The notes below the pieces were generated by a model. It saw nothing but the letters and a program-made list of their open reading frames with translations, was not told the DNA's origin and searched no databases. The translations under genes were made by a program, and so were the position numbers. Positions 1-7,814 of a DNA stretch of 17,890 bases are shown piece after piece. Numbering within the stretch: position 1 is the stretch's first letter; every line of letters starts with the position of its first letter. This DNA is from an uncultured Oscillospiraceae bacterium (GTDB lineage: Bacteria > Bacillota > Clostridia > Oscillospirales > Oscillospiraceae). The stretch lies in contig CAKTMW010000038.1 in NCBI GenBank assembly GCA_934574095.1, positions 1 to 17,890 on the forward strand, in the 5' to 3' direction.

Positions 1-344
1 GTTGCTTCCGGCAAAATGGCCGCCGTGGTACATTCCGGAGTCTTGGGAAATTTCGTGATTTCATAGCGGCAATTGAGCACCATCAAATCTTCTATTGAGA
101 CGCCCGCTCCGTCGGCGATTCCATATGCCTCTTCCAGCACTTCTGGCATCATCTGCTTGATATCCGGCAAATAGGCCATAGCGTATTGCTGAATTTTATC
201 CCAGCTCTTATCTGAAGTTTTCGCAAAATAGCGCCGATATACCTCGACACCCGCGTGAATTTTTTCTTTTGCCTGCTGGCCATATTGAACACCGCAGGCG
301 TAAGGCGTGTCCGCCTTTATATAAATAGTCTGAAATGCCTCCAA
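1..344 (-). CDS. C45-family acyl-CoA:6-aminopenicillanate acyltransferase-like Ntn hydrolase, 5' part only
   Basis: The first 114 codons of a gene that runs off the left edge of the window. The start is TTG at 344: an in-frame TAA lies just upstream, AGGAGG sits 7 nt before it, and the next in-frame ATG is more than 50 codons in. The visible protein has the N-terminal layout of the acyl-CoA:6-APA acyltransferase (peptidase C45) family. An Asp-Leu-Met-Val-Leu-Asn-Cys-Arg-Tyr-Glu-Ile segment (residues 86-96) precedes Glu-Cys-Thr-Thr (104-107). Known members self-cleave just before this Cys, so Cys105 is the predicted nucleophile. The family hydrolyses or transfers acyl groups on amides. It is the last visible gene of the peptidase-importer operon, 78 bp after the binding-protein gene and beyond a strong hairpin. 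The real substrate cannot be told; penicillin activity is not implied. Confidence 0.75.
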   Translation of the reverse strand, partial: MEAFQTIYIKADTPYACGVQYGQQAKEKIHAGVEVYRRYFAKTSDKSWDKIQQYAMAYLPDIKQMMPEVLEEAYGIADGAGVSIEDLMVLNCRYEITKFPKTPECTTAAILPEA

Positions 345-367
345 GAGATTGCCTCCTTACTGCTTAA

Positions 368-403
368 TGTATTTTGCCCCCACGATCGGGGGGGCAAAAT
401 ACA
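368..403 (-). other. Perfect 14-bp hairpin between binding-protein and acyltransferase genes
   Basis: TGTATTTTGCCCCC (368-381) pairs exactly with GGGGGCAAAATACA (390-403) around an 8-nt loop. Neither strand has a T-run after the stem: the minus-strand transcript continues with AUUAAGCAG. It is therefore not a standard intrinsic terminator. Its place, right after the binding-protein stop and before the ribosome binding site of the next gene, suits an mRNA-stabilising or processing hairpin that would raise binding-protein mRNA over its neighbours. That role is inference. Confidence 0.7.
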
Positions 404-421
404 AGAGCTTTAAAAATACGA

Positions 422-1969
422 TTACTTGCCGGTTGCGACATTTTCATACCGATAAGCGGTGATCGGATTCAACTGGAAACCGGAGACACTGCTTCTCACA
501 CCCACCAGATTCTGATAAGCCCACAGCGGGATGTAAGGTCGGTCAACTGCCATAATGCTGCTGATTTCTTTATACACAGCAGCGCGTTCTGTGTCATCTG
601 TCAGGCTCCGCGCAGCCAGCAGCTTAGCCATGACATCGGGGTTGTTGTAGTGGGAAAGGTTGCTGGTGGATTCAGGAGAAATATTGCTGTACAGCACATA
701 GTCCGCATCACCCATCAGGTTATAATACATGGAGCTGCATGCGTCAAAATCTCCGCCCTTCACAATGGTATCATCCATCACGGTTCCGTCCATCGGCTCA
801 ACGCTGACAGTGATGCCAACCTCGCTGAGCATATCCTGCAGGATCACACACGCCTCCTGACGGGTCTGATTGGAAGACTGAACCCAGATGCTCATTTCAA
901 AGCCGTCCGGATAGCCGGCGGCGGACAGCAATTCCTTTGCCTTTTCAACGTTATAAATGTTGGCGGTGGCAGAAGCATCATAGCCAAAGACGCCGGGACC
1001 GATCAGGCTGGCTATGGGCGTTGCATAACCATACATCACAGAACTGCACAGAGCATCCTTGTCAATGGCATATTCAATCGCCTGACGCACACGGGAATCG
1101 TTCAGTGCCTTTGTGCCGCTGTTGCAATTGATGGTCATATAAAACACTTTGAAAGAGGGGGCAGACAAAACCGTGGTCACTTCATTTGCATTCAGTCTGT
1201 CCACATCGGAGGGCGGCACATCATACGCAATGTCGATTTCGCCGGTTTCCAGCAGAGTCGAACGCTGAGACGCTTCGGGAACCACGCGCATCTCCAGATA
1301 CTTGGTAGCAACCGTGCCGCCCCAGTAATTCTCGTTTGCCTCCAGCTTTACATATTCGCCTTCCTTACGCTCGACGAACTTGTACGGGCCGGTTCCCACA
1401 GGATTCGTTGTCAGAGCCTCGTCGTTCTGCTCCAGGAGGTGCTTGGGCATGATGCCGGCAAGAGGACTGCACAGAGCATTCAGCACCGGGGTATAAGCGC
1501 CCTTTGTGTTAATGACAACCGTGTATTCATCCACGACATCCACGCTCTCCAGCCAGGAGAAATTGTTCTTTACAATGGTGCTGTTCATTGCACGGTCAAA
1601 GGTATATTTGACGTCCTCTGCCGTCAATTCCTGGCCGTCATGAAACAGTACGCCCTTGCGCAGGTGCATCTGCAGAGAGTCTTCATCCAAAAACTCCCAG
1701 CTTTCAGCCAAGTGAGGAATTACGTTGATATCGGCATCCCAAGTGACCAGCGTGTCAAAAATATTGCAAGTCACATCATACGTTGCAGGGTTTTTTCCTA
1801 CGTGGAAATCGAGCGAGGTGATATCGCTAGCTTGCGCAAAAACGATCGTATCCTTAGCTCCGGTGGTTGCGTTTCCATCATCGGACGGGCTGGGGTTTTT
1901 GCTGCCGCATGCGCTCAAACAGCCAAGCAGCATACATACAGTCAGCAGTGCAGAAAAAATCTTTTTCAT
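422..1969 (-). CDS. Peptide ABC transporter substrate-binding lipoprotein (SBP_bac_5 / OppA-DppA family)
   Basis: A 515-residue extracellular binding protein that would capture peptides and deliver them to the permeases encoded upstream. The start at 1969 is chosen because GGAGG lies 6 nt before it and it gives a clean lipoprotein signal: MKK, a hydrophobic stretch to about residue 17, then the lipobox Leu-Ser-Ala-Cys with Cys21 as the lipidated residue. A Ser/Asp/Gly-rich linker follows, then family 5 solute-binding sequence (for example an HLAESWEF block, GTGPYKF, and an R-x-A-I-x-Y-A-I-D-K block). Length is normal for the family. It is the sixth gene of the operon, 17 bp after the second ATPase gene. 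Specificity (di-, oligopeptide or another amide) cannot be read from sequence alone. An in-frame opening extends further upstream, but that part overlaps the ATPase gene and lacks a good ribosome binding site. Confidence 0.93.
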   Translation of the reverse strand: MKKIFSALLTVCMLLGCLSACGSKNPSPSDDGNATTGAKDTIVFAQASDITSLDFHVGKNPATYDVTCNIFDTLVTWDADINVIPHLAESWEFLDEDSLQMHLRKGVLFHDGQELTAEDVKYTFDRAMNSTIVKNNFSWLESVDVVDEYTVVINTKGAYTPVLNALCSPLAGIMPKHLLEQNDEALTTNPVGTGPYKFVERKEGEYVKLEANENYWGGTVATKYLEMRVVPEASQRSTLLETGEIDIAYDVPPSDVDRLNANEVTTVLSAPSFKVFYMTINCNSGTKALNDSRVRQAIEYAIDKDALCSSVMYGYATPIASLIGPGVFGYDASATANIYNVEKAKELLSAAGYPDGFEMSIWVQSSNQTRQEACVILQDMLSEVGITVSVEPMDGTVMDDTIVKGGDFDACSSMYYNLMGDADYVLYSNISPESTSNLSHYNNPDVMAKLLAARSLTDDTERAAVYKEISSIMAVDRPYIPLWAYQNLVGVRSSVSGFQLNPITAYRYENVATGK

Positions 1970-1986
1970 ATAAGTCCTCCTCAATT

Positions 1987-2958
1987 TTATTTCATAGAAC
2001 CGCCGGCCAAGTGGCAGGCGACAATATGACCTGGTTCGACTTCCGTCATCTGGGGTGAACACTGGCTGCATTCCGGCCGCGCATAAATGCATCGTTTTGC
2101 AAAACGGCATCCCGGCTTTACATTGATGGGAGAGGTCAATTCGCCTTTCAACGCAACGCGCTCCATCTTAACATCCGGATCCGGGATTGGAATGGCAGAA
2201 AGCAGTGCCTGTGTATATGGGTGAACTGGGTTTTTGAACAGCTGCTTTGGCGTTGCTTTTTCCACCAGCTGTCCTAAGTACATTACGAGGATTTGATTCG
2301 ACAAATGCTTTACCACGGAAAGATTATGCGTAATAAAAAGGTATGTCAGCCCCATCTGCGCTTGCAGATCCTGCATTAGATTCAGCACCTGGGCCTGAAT
2401 GGAAACGTCAAGCGCTGAAACAGGTTCGTCGCAAACAATGAACTTCGGGTTCAGGGACAAGGCTCTGGCAATTCCTATGCGCTGGCGGCGTCCGCCATCT
2501 AACTCGTGGGGATAGGAGTTGACCAGCCGGGACGCTAAGCCGACAACGTCCATCATTTCAGCAACACGCTTCTGGATTTTTTCCTTTTCACTGGCCTTGT
2601 AGATCCCCTGAATGATCAAGGGCGCCGCAATTGCCTGAGAAACAGTCATGCGGGGATTGAGGGAAGCATAGGGGTCTTGAAAAATAATTTGCATTTTGGA
2701 GCGCAGCTCTTTCATTTCCGCCTTGCTGCATTCGAGGATGTTCTGATTTTCAAAAATAACTTCGCCTGCCGTCGGCTCGTGGAGCCGGAGAATGCACCGT
2801 CCCAGCGTTGACTTGCCGCAGCCGCTCTCGCCGACTACCCCCAAGGTTTCCATGCGGTTAATGCCAAAAGTCACATCGTCAACCGCACTCAGCGTTCCGC
2901 TTGGCGTCTGAAAGTATTTTTTCAAATGGTTGACCCTTAACAATTCCTGGTTTTCCAT
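1987..2958 (-). CDS. Peptide ABC transporter ATP-binding protein, OppF/DppF type
   Basis: A 323-residue ATPase, one of the two that power the importer from the cytoplasmic side. Walker A is GESGCGKST (residues 43-51), the Q-loop glutamine is Q94, Walker B ends in Asp-Glu-Pro (E178), and the switch histidine is H211. The ABC signature reads L-D-G-G-R-R-Q-R (153-160) instead of the usual L-S-G-G-Q-Q/R-Q-R. The central GG and final QR are kept, so it should still be active. The C-terminal oligopeptide-transporter extension carries Cys284, Cys290, Cys297 and Cys300, matching the cysteine-rich tail of this family. The ATG follows the stop codon of the preceding ATPase with no gap (TAA-ATG), implying translational coupling. 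Confidence 0.94.
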   Translation of the reverse strand: MENQELLRVNHLKKYFQTPSGTLSAVDDVTFGINRMETLGVVGESGCGKSTLGRCILRLHEPTAGEVIFENQNILECSKAEMKELRSKMQIIFQDPYASLNPRMTVSQAIAAPLIIQGIYKASEKEKIQKRVAEMMDVVGLASRLVNSYPHELDGGRRQRIGIARALSLNPKFIVCDEPVSALDVSIQAQVLNLMQDLQAQMGLTYLFITHNLSVVKHLSNQILVMYLGQLVEKATPKQLFKNPVHPYTQALLSAIPIPDPDVKMERVALKGELTSPINVKPGCRFAKRCIYARPECSQCSPQMTEVEPGHIVACHLAGGSMK

Positions 2959-3951
2959 TTATTCGCCCTCCTCCCGTGTTTCCTTATATCGGAGGCATCG
3001 CACCTGATGGTTGCCCTCTTCGCCGCCCATGTTTACCAAGTGAGGATGTTCTGTCTTGCACTGCTCTGTCGCGAAGCGGCATCTGTCGCAAAAAGCACAC
3101 CCTGCCGGAAGATTCGTGGGATCCGGCATCAGGCCCTCAATCGGCACCAAACGCTCCACATCTTCGTTTATATTGGGGATGGAAGAAAAGAGTCCCTCTG
3201 TATAAGGATGAAGCTTGTGGCGGAAAATATCGTGTACTGTGCCGGTTTCTACGATTTCACCGGCATAAATCACGGAGACATAATCGCAGTTCTGCGCGAT
3301 AACACCCAGATCGTGGGTGATCAGCAGCATTGACGTGCGAAAGCGTTCCCGTAAGTCGCGGATCATTTCCAGTATCTGCGCCTGAATCGTTACATCCAAT
3401 GCAGTCGTCGGCTCATCGGCAATCAGTATTTTGGGATTGCATGCTAACGCGATCGCAATTACCACACGCTGCTTCATACCGCCGGAAAACTGATGCGGAT
3501 ATTCGCTGCCGCGTGCGCTGGGGATTCCGACCAATTCAAGGATTTCTGCCGCTTTCTTTGCAGCATCTACCCTGCTGAGCTTGTCATGATTACGGATGGC
3601 CTCTGCAATCTGATCGCCTACGGTCATCACCGGGTTCAGACTTGTCATGGGATCTTGAAAAATCATAGAGATATGCTCTCCGCGGATTCGGCGAAGCTGC
3701 TTTTTGTCCATCTCCAGCAGATTTTTCCCCTCGTACAAAATTTTACCGCTTTTGATTTTTCCGTAAGGCTTTGCCGTCAAGCCCATAATTCCTTTTGCCA
3801 AGGTGGTCTTGCCGGCACCGGTCTCGCCTACCAATCCAAGCGTGCGTCCCTCTTTCAAAACCAGGTCTATACCATTAAGCGCCTTGACCGTTCCTTCGCG
3901 CAGCTCGAAATGAATGCGCAGGTCCTGCACTTCCAAAATCGTTTGATCCAT
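2959..3951 (-). CDS. Peptide ABC transporter ATP-binding protein, OppD/DppD type
   Basis: A 330-residue ATPase that pairs with the OppF-type subunit downstream. Walker A is GETGAGKTT (42-50), the Q-loop glutamine Q99, the signature F-S-G-G-M-K-Q-R (155-162), Walker B with E180, and H213 in the H-loop. The methionine and lysine in the signature are typical of the D-type subunit. The C-terminal tail has Cys285, Cys288, Cys291 and Cys298; related D subunits bind an iron-sulfur cluster through such cysteines. AGGAGGG lies 8 nt before the ATG. The gene follows permease C after 14 bp. Function as an importer ATPase is secure; the substrate is not known. Confidence 0.95.
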   Translation of the reverse strand: MDQTILEVQDLRIHFELREGTVKALNGIDLVLKEGRTLGLVGETGAGKTTLAKGIMGLTAKPYGKIKSGKILYEGKNLLEMDKKQLRRIRGEHISMIFQDPMTSLNPVMTVGDQIAEAIRNHDKLSRVDAAKKAAEILELVGIPSARGSEYPHQFSGGMKQRVVIAIALACNPKILIADEPTTALDVTIQAQILEMIRDLRERFRTSMLLITHDLGVIAQNCDYVSVIYAGEIVETGTVHDIFRHKLHPYTEGLFSSIPNINEDVERLVPIEGLMPDPTNLPAGCAFCDRCRFATEQCKTEHPHLVNMGGEEGNHQVRCLRYKETREEGE

Positions 3952-3965
3952 ATCTGTCCCTCCTA

Positions 3966-4865
3966 TTAGCGCTTCTGCTTGGGATCCAATGCATCGCGCA
4001 GACCATCTCCCAACAGGTTCAGAGAAAGAATGCAGATCACAATAGCAAGTCCCGGAAACAGTGAGATGTGCCAGGCATCACGCATATAGATACGTGCTGA
4101 CGACAGGATAGAGCCCCATTCCGGCGCAGGCGGTTGGATACCCAGGCCTAAGAAGGACATGCCGGCCACATTCAGAATTGTGGTAGCCACACCGAGAGTG
4201 CCCTGAACGATTACGGGAGAAAGAGCATTGGGAATAATATACTTTACAATGACCAAAGCATCTGAAGCACCCACGGCCTTGGCGGCTTCTACATATTCGC
4301 TGTCCTTTACCGTCATAACGGAAGAACGGATGATTCGGGCAAACTGGGGAACCTGTGAGCAGGTCAGCGCAATCAGAAGGTTGACCAAGCTGGAGCCCAG
4401 TGCCGCATAGATGGCCATAGCTAAAACCAGACTCGGCACAGTCATCACCATATCCATAAAGCGCATGATGACATTATCGATTTTCCCGCCGTAAAATCCT
4501 GCAATAGAACCAAACACACCACCTATAAGGATGGCAGCCAGAATCGTACAGATGCCGGCGAAAAGAGAATAGCGCGTTCCCCATAAAAGCCGGAACAGCA
4601 GATCTCTTCCATATTCATCGCACCCCAAAGGATGCGCGGCAGAGGGCTTGGCCAGCTTCATGGGAAGATTATTCTTCGTAACCAAAACCTTATACAGCTC
4701 TCCGCCATCTGTCAGATCGATCAGAATAGTGGTAATTGATACCAAAATCAGCAGGGCAATCACCACTAAACCGCAAATCGCCAGGCGATTGTTGCGAAAC
4801 TGTATCCAAGCCTGCTGTGATAAGGAACGCTGTACGAACTTACCCTGCTTATCGCGATTAGCCAT
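3966..4865 (-). CDS. Peptide ABC transporter permease, OppC/DppC type
   Basis: A 299-residue inner-membrane permease. The N-terminal OppC-type cytoplasmic segment (about residues 1-28) leads to a first membrane helix near 29-50. An extracellular loop ends in the family hallmark H-P-L-G-C-D-E-Y-G-R-D (78-88), followed by the binding-protein-dependent permease domain. The EAA loop that docks on the ATPases is at about 190-213 (EYVEAAKAVGAS onward). Its ATG overlaps the last 8 bases of the permease B gene (ATGGCTAA), so the two are almost certainly translationally coupled. Length is normal. Confidence 0.95.
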   Translation of the reverse strand: MANRDKQGKFVQRSLSQQAWIQFRNNRLAICGLVVIALLILVSITTILIDLTDGGELYKVLVTKNNLPMKLAKPSAAHPLGCDEYGRDLLFRLLWGTRYSLFAGICTILAAILIGGVFGSIAGFYGGKIDNVIMRFMDMVMTVPSLVLAMAIYAALGSSLVNLLIALTCSQVPQFARIIRSSVMTVKDSEYVEAAKAVGASDALVIVKYIIPNALSPVIVQGTLGVATTILNVAGMSFLGLGIQPPAPEWGSILSSARIYMRDAWHISLFPGLAIVICILSLNLLGDGLRDALDPKQKR

Positions 4866-5796
4866 CTTTTTTTGCCCTCCTTATCATAGATTTGTATTGA
4901 GACTTGATGCGAGGATCCACAAATGCATAGATAATATCTACCAAAAGATTGATTACTGTAACAATGATGGCCAGCATCACCACCGCGCCCAGTACGCAAG
5001 GGGTATCCTTGTTGGAAATAGATTCAACAATGTAGCGGCCAATACCGGGCCAGGCAAAGATGGTTTCCGTTGTCACCGCTCCGCCCAGCAGATTGCCGAA
5101 TTGCAAACCCAAAACGGTGATAATCGGGATCAGAGCGTTGCGCAGCATATGGCGGAACACAACGATTCGCTCCGATACGCCCTTTGCCCGCGCCGTGTCA
5201 ACATAGTCCTGATTCATCACGTCCAGCATGGCCGAACGAGTCATTCGTGTGACGAGTGCGGTAGAGTTCATGCCCAGCGTCAGCATCGGAAGGATGATAC
5301 CCAGCGCCAGTGAGCCGGATGCCGTGTAGGCCGCCGGTAGCCACCCGAGATTCACCGCAAAAATAATTACACCCATCAAGCCCAGCCAAAAATGCGGAGC
5401 AGAGGCGCCGATCAGCGTAAGGACCATGGTACAGTTATCAAACACTGTATACTGATGCCTGGCAGATATAATGCCTGCCGGTATACCTACGATAACGGCA
5501 AACAACAGCGCCGCAAAGGAAAGTAAAAATGTATATGGTATGCGCTGCATGATCTGTTGCATGACATCCAGACCCGTTTTGTAGGAAGTGCCAAGATCGC
5601 CCTGAACCAAGTTCAGCACAAAGCGACCGTATCTTACCAGAAACGGGTCATTCAAGCCCATTTCTTCCCGGAGCTCTTCGATTTGCTCAGCTGTTGCGTC
5701 TACACCGAGTTTTGCTACAGCCGGATCACCTGGCGTCATGTCCATCACGGAGAACACGATGAAAGTAGCGCCAATCAGAACCGGAATCAGCAGCAA
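4858..5796 (-). CDS. Peptide ABC transporter permease, OppB/DppB type, with a probable frameshift at its 5' end
   Basis: Partner of the C permease, forming the membrane channel; 312 codons are open from a TTG at 5796. The protein shows the B-type pattern: membrane helix 1, the periplasmic T-P-G-D-P segment (21-25), further helices, and an EAA loop at about 197-222 (DYVDTARAKGVSER onward). The TTG has no ribosome binding site, and the protein lacks the usual first dozen residues. Those residues are encoded just upstream, but one base out of frame. ATG at 5822 follows an AGGGGG site and reads Met-Leu-Lys-Tyr-Ile and then TAA. Adding one base at about 5807-5811 would give the canonical start M-L-K-Y-I-L-K-R-I-L-L-L-I-P. 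Either the gene is damaged or the assembly has a one-base error. The rest of the gene is intact and under normal coding constraint. Confidence 0.85.
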   Translation of the reverse strand: MLLIPVLIGATFIVFSVMDMTPGDPAVAKLGVDATAEQIEELREEMGLNDPFLVRYGRFVLNLVQGDLGTSYKTGLDVMQQIMQRIPYTFLLSFAALLFAVIVGIPAGIISARHQYTVFDNCTMVLTLIGASAPHFWLGLMGVIIFAVNLGWLPAAYTASGSLALGIILPMLTLGMNSTALVTRMTRSAMLDVMNQDYVDTARAKGVSERIVVFRHMLRNALIPIITVLGLQFGNLLGGAVTTETIFAWPGIGRYIVESISNKDTPCVLGAVVMLAIIVTVINLLVDIIYAFVDPRIKSQYKSMIRRAKKDG

Positions 5797-5804
5797 GATT
5801 CGCT

Positions 5805-5822
5805 TTAGATATACTTCAGCAT
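5805..5822 (-). other. Probable original start and frameshift site of permease B
   Basis: On the minus strand this stretch reads ATG-CTG-AAG-TAT-ATC-TAA. It begins 22 nt after the peptidase stop and is preceded by AGGGGGAAG. The first codons match the N-terminus expected of the B permease, but the frame ends at TAA (5807-5805). The downstream frame continues as CTA-AAG-CGA-ATC. A single missing base between the two frames explains the pattern. Confidence 0.7.
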
Positions 5823-5843
5823 CTATTGTCTTCCCCCTAGTTT

Positions 5844-7577
5844 TTATTGTTTATATTTCCACCGGAGTAAAGTTAAATCGATTTCATCACAAATGCGATC
5901 CATCATATCCACCAAACGATTGCGCTGCCGCAAAAAGTCTGTGTAAATAAATAAATAGCTCTTGTCATCTGCGTTATCCCTGGTGACCCCCATTGCTGCG
6001 CGGAGCTTTGGGAATGTAGCCGGCAATGACAATCTGTCATAGTTATAGGGATCTGAGTAATTGAAATTCATATTCACCAGATCGCCGGCTATTTTTTTGA
6101 TTTCACGATCCGTATCGGTTCTGCCTTCGAGCGCGCGGCAGAACTGCTGGGCTTTCTCCTGCAATATGTCCAGATGCGGAAACACCGGAGATAAATCAAA
6201 TTCGCCTTCCAGCCCGCATTGAATCTCTTGCAGCATGCGTCTGGTTTCTCCCATGTAAGAAAGAATATCTACCGGCAATTGGCTGCTGTTTGCCACCTCG
6301 CAGATCATTTCCGCGTTAATGTTGGCATCCCGCAACGCGTTGGCAAAATCAACCTTGTCCAGCGTATCTTCGCGGCTGTGCCACCAATACCCGCCGCCCA
6401 CCGGCCAAATATTCACTTTATCTGGCGAGGCTTCATACTTCAGCATAATAGTGATCGGCACATTTTTGCCCATAAAATTAGGCTCGCCCAAATGAGGCCG
6501 TGGTATATAGGGCGCAGGCTCCAGCCCGGTATATCGCCGGATCCGTTCGGAAATAAAAGCCGCTCCCTCCATTTGGGTTGTTCGGGCGCGGATGCACCGC
6601 GCGTTTTTGCTGCCCGCCACATCAATGTTGATCTGCGCTACGCAATGATCACGGATTTTTTCATAAAAAGTATCCGCATACCAGGTGGAACCCGCATATT
6701 GACCAAACTCATGGCCCGACCACCAGCAAAAAACCAGGCCGCGCTTCAGCGCGCTTCGGTTTTCGTGGAATACTCTTGCTAACTCCAGCAGAATACAGTC
6801 TCCGGCCCCGTTATCCGTCATTCCTTCGCAATGCGAATCATAGTGACCGTCTACTAATACAAAGCTTTCCTCGCAGCCGGGAATGTACGCCACCGGAATG
6901 GAGGCCTTCTTCACCCGGGTATCAGCTTGTGCAGACAGACGAACGCGAACGCTCCCGCTTTTCATCAGCGCTTTCATTTTTTCGCCTGCCGCTTTTGTAC
7001 AGTCAATACAAGGAATCTCCGGCAAAAGGTAAGCGTTTTCGGGCGTTGGCGTTCCGTTGTGGTTAGACGCACCAAAGTAGTGCGGAACCTCTTCTGGAGA
7101 TGGGTACATACTAATCACAGCCAATGCCCCCGCCTCTTTAGCCTCTCTGGCAATGTCGCTGCAAAAGCATTGCGTTAAGACAACCTTGCCTGCAAACGAA
7201 CGAAACCGTTCTGCATTATCATTTACCGACAGCCGTGCGCATTCGCCCCACCTGTCATATATCAACTCTCCTTCTAAATCTGTTACATTTTTTGTGTAGC
7301 CGCAGGGAACTACCTCAAATTCTTGCTGCTCCGGAAAGATTATTTCCAGTTTGGCCGAAACAGCCGAGCTAAGATATCCGGAATACCATAATTGCTCATG
7401 AGGGATTCCGTATTCAGACAATTTGCTGCAAATATATGCAGATGCAGATTCGGCATCCGGTGATGCGGTCACACGCTTGAGCTTACTGAAGAAAAACGCC
7501 GTTTCTTTTATGTTTTCTACAGTTATTCCTGCAAGAATACGATCTGTTAACGCTTTTGCTTCTGTTTGTTGCGCCAT
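5844..7577 (-). CDS. M28-family metallopeptidase-like protein, PA-domain containing, altered active site
   Basis: A 577-residue protein and the first gene of the operon. No signal peptide is visible, so it is probably cytoplasmic and would act on imported substrate. The start at 7577 is chosen because AGAGGAG precedes it, and because an upstream in-frame ATG (7628) lies on the promoter's -10 box. The N-terminal half (about 30-225) resembles the lid/PA-like region of large M28 proteins. The catalytic half has G-H-Y-D-S-H (His245), T-D-N-G-A-G (Asp255), G-H-E-F-G (Glu290), N-I-D-V-A-G (Asp319) and W-W-H-S-R-E-D-T (His400). These positions match the five zinc ligands of M28 aminopeptidases. The residue before Glu290 is normally the general-base Glu but is His289 here. 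A helical tail of about 140 residues follows. It may still be a hydrolase with different chemistry, or act on a non-peptide amide. Confidence 0.85.
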   Translation of the reverse strand: MAQQTEAKALTDRILAGITVENIKETAFFFSKLKRVTASPDAESASAYICSKLSEYGIPHEQLWYSGYLSSAVSAKLEIIFPEQQEFEVVPCGYTKNVTDLEGELIYDRWGECARLSVNDNAERFRSFAGKVVLTQCFCSDIAREAKEAGALAVISMYPSPEEVPHYFGASNHNGTPTPENAYLLPEIPCIDCTKAAGEKMKALMKSGSVRVRLSAQADTRVKKASIPVAYIPGCEESFVLVDGHYDSHCEGMTDNGAGDCILLELARVFHENRSALKRGLVFCWWSGHEFGQYAGSTWYADTFYEKIRDHCVAQINIDVAGSKNARCIRARTTQMEGAAFISERIRRYTGLEPAPYIPRPHLGEPNFMGKNVPITIMLKYEASPDKVNIWPVGGGYWWHSREDTLDKVDFANALRDANINAEMICEVANSSQLPVDILSYMGETRRMLQEIQCGLEGEFDLSPVFPHLDILQEKAQQFCRALEGRTDTDREIKKIAGDLVNMNFNYSDPYNYDRLSLPATFPKLRAAMGVTRDNADDKSYLFIYTDFLRQRNRLVDMMDRICDEIDLTLLRWKYKQ

Positions 7578-7628
7578 TTTGCTCTCCTCTTTTTCTTCAC
7601 AGTCTGAGTAAAATTTCCAGTTTTTCAT

Positions 7629-7657
7629 ATTCTACTTCATGGAGAATATGTTGACAA
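7629..7657 (-). promoter_or_regulatory. Sigma-A-type promoter of the peptidase-importer operon
   Basis: On the minus strand, -35 TTGTCA (7657-7652) and -10 TAGAAT (7634-7629) each match the consensus at 5 of 6 bases and are separated by exactly 17 bp. Transcription would start near 7622, about 45 nt before the ATG at 7577. The position excludes the longer start at 7628. Confidence 0.7.
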
Positions 7658-7670
7658 TTACATAAATTAC

Positions 7671-7705
7671 ATTGTACACAATTTACTTTGTAGCTTTTGT
7701 TACAA
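7671..7705. promoter_or_regulatory. Paired TTGT/ACAA dyads upstream of the operon promoter (possible operator)
   Basis: ATTGT-AC-ACAAT (7671-7682) and TTGT-T-ACAA (7697-7705) are two related dyads whose centres are about 25 bp apart. They lie just upstream of the -35 box, where an activator or co-repressor could bind. The DNA is AT-rich, so chance occurrence is possible, and no regulator gene is adjacent. Confidence 0.3.
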
Positions 7706-7814
7706 TACTGCTTTTGTGGCTGAACAAGAAAAAGATATCCGCTAAAACTAAGTGCGTATAAATTAAAACCTCCAGCTTGGCCTGATTTCATTATGCCATC
7801 CAGAAGTTCTCTCT

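Noticed and set aside
368..403. Calling the operon hairpin an intrinsic terminator
   Set aside because: No T-run follows the stem on either strand, and the next gene has a good ribosome binding site close by.
374..2029. A 551-codon plus-strand frame opposite the binding-protein gene
   Set aside because: It overlaps a clear lipoprotein gene throughout, lacks family motifs and a ribosome binding site, and crosses the hairpin.
2479..2502. The unusual L-D-G-G-R-R-Q-R signature as a sign of a dead ATPase
   Set aside because: The two glycines and the Q-R are kept, all other ATPase motifs are intact, and variation of this kind is, as far as I recall, seen in F-type subunits of Clostridia.
7578..7628. 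A start for the M28 gene 17 codons further upstream (ATG 7628)
   Set aside because: That ATG abuts the -10 box, would be at or before the transcription start, and has no ribosome binding site; ATG 7577 has one.
7651..7678. A plus-strand promoter with a perfect TTGACA at 7651
   Set aside because: The best -10 (TGTACA, 16 bp away) matches at only 3 positions, while the overlapping minus-strand promoter is better in both boxes.
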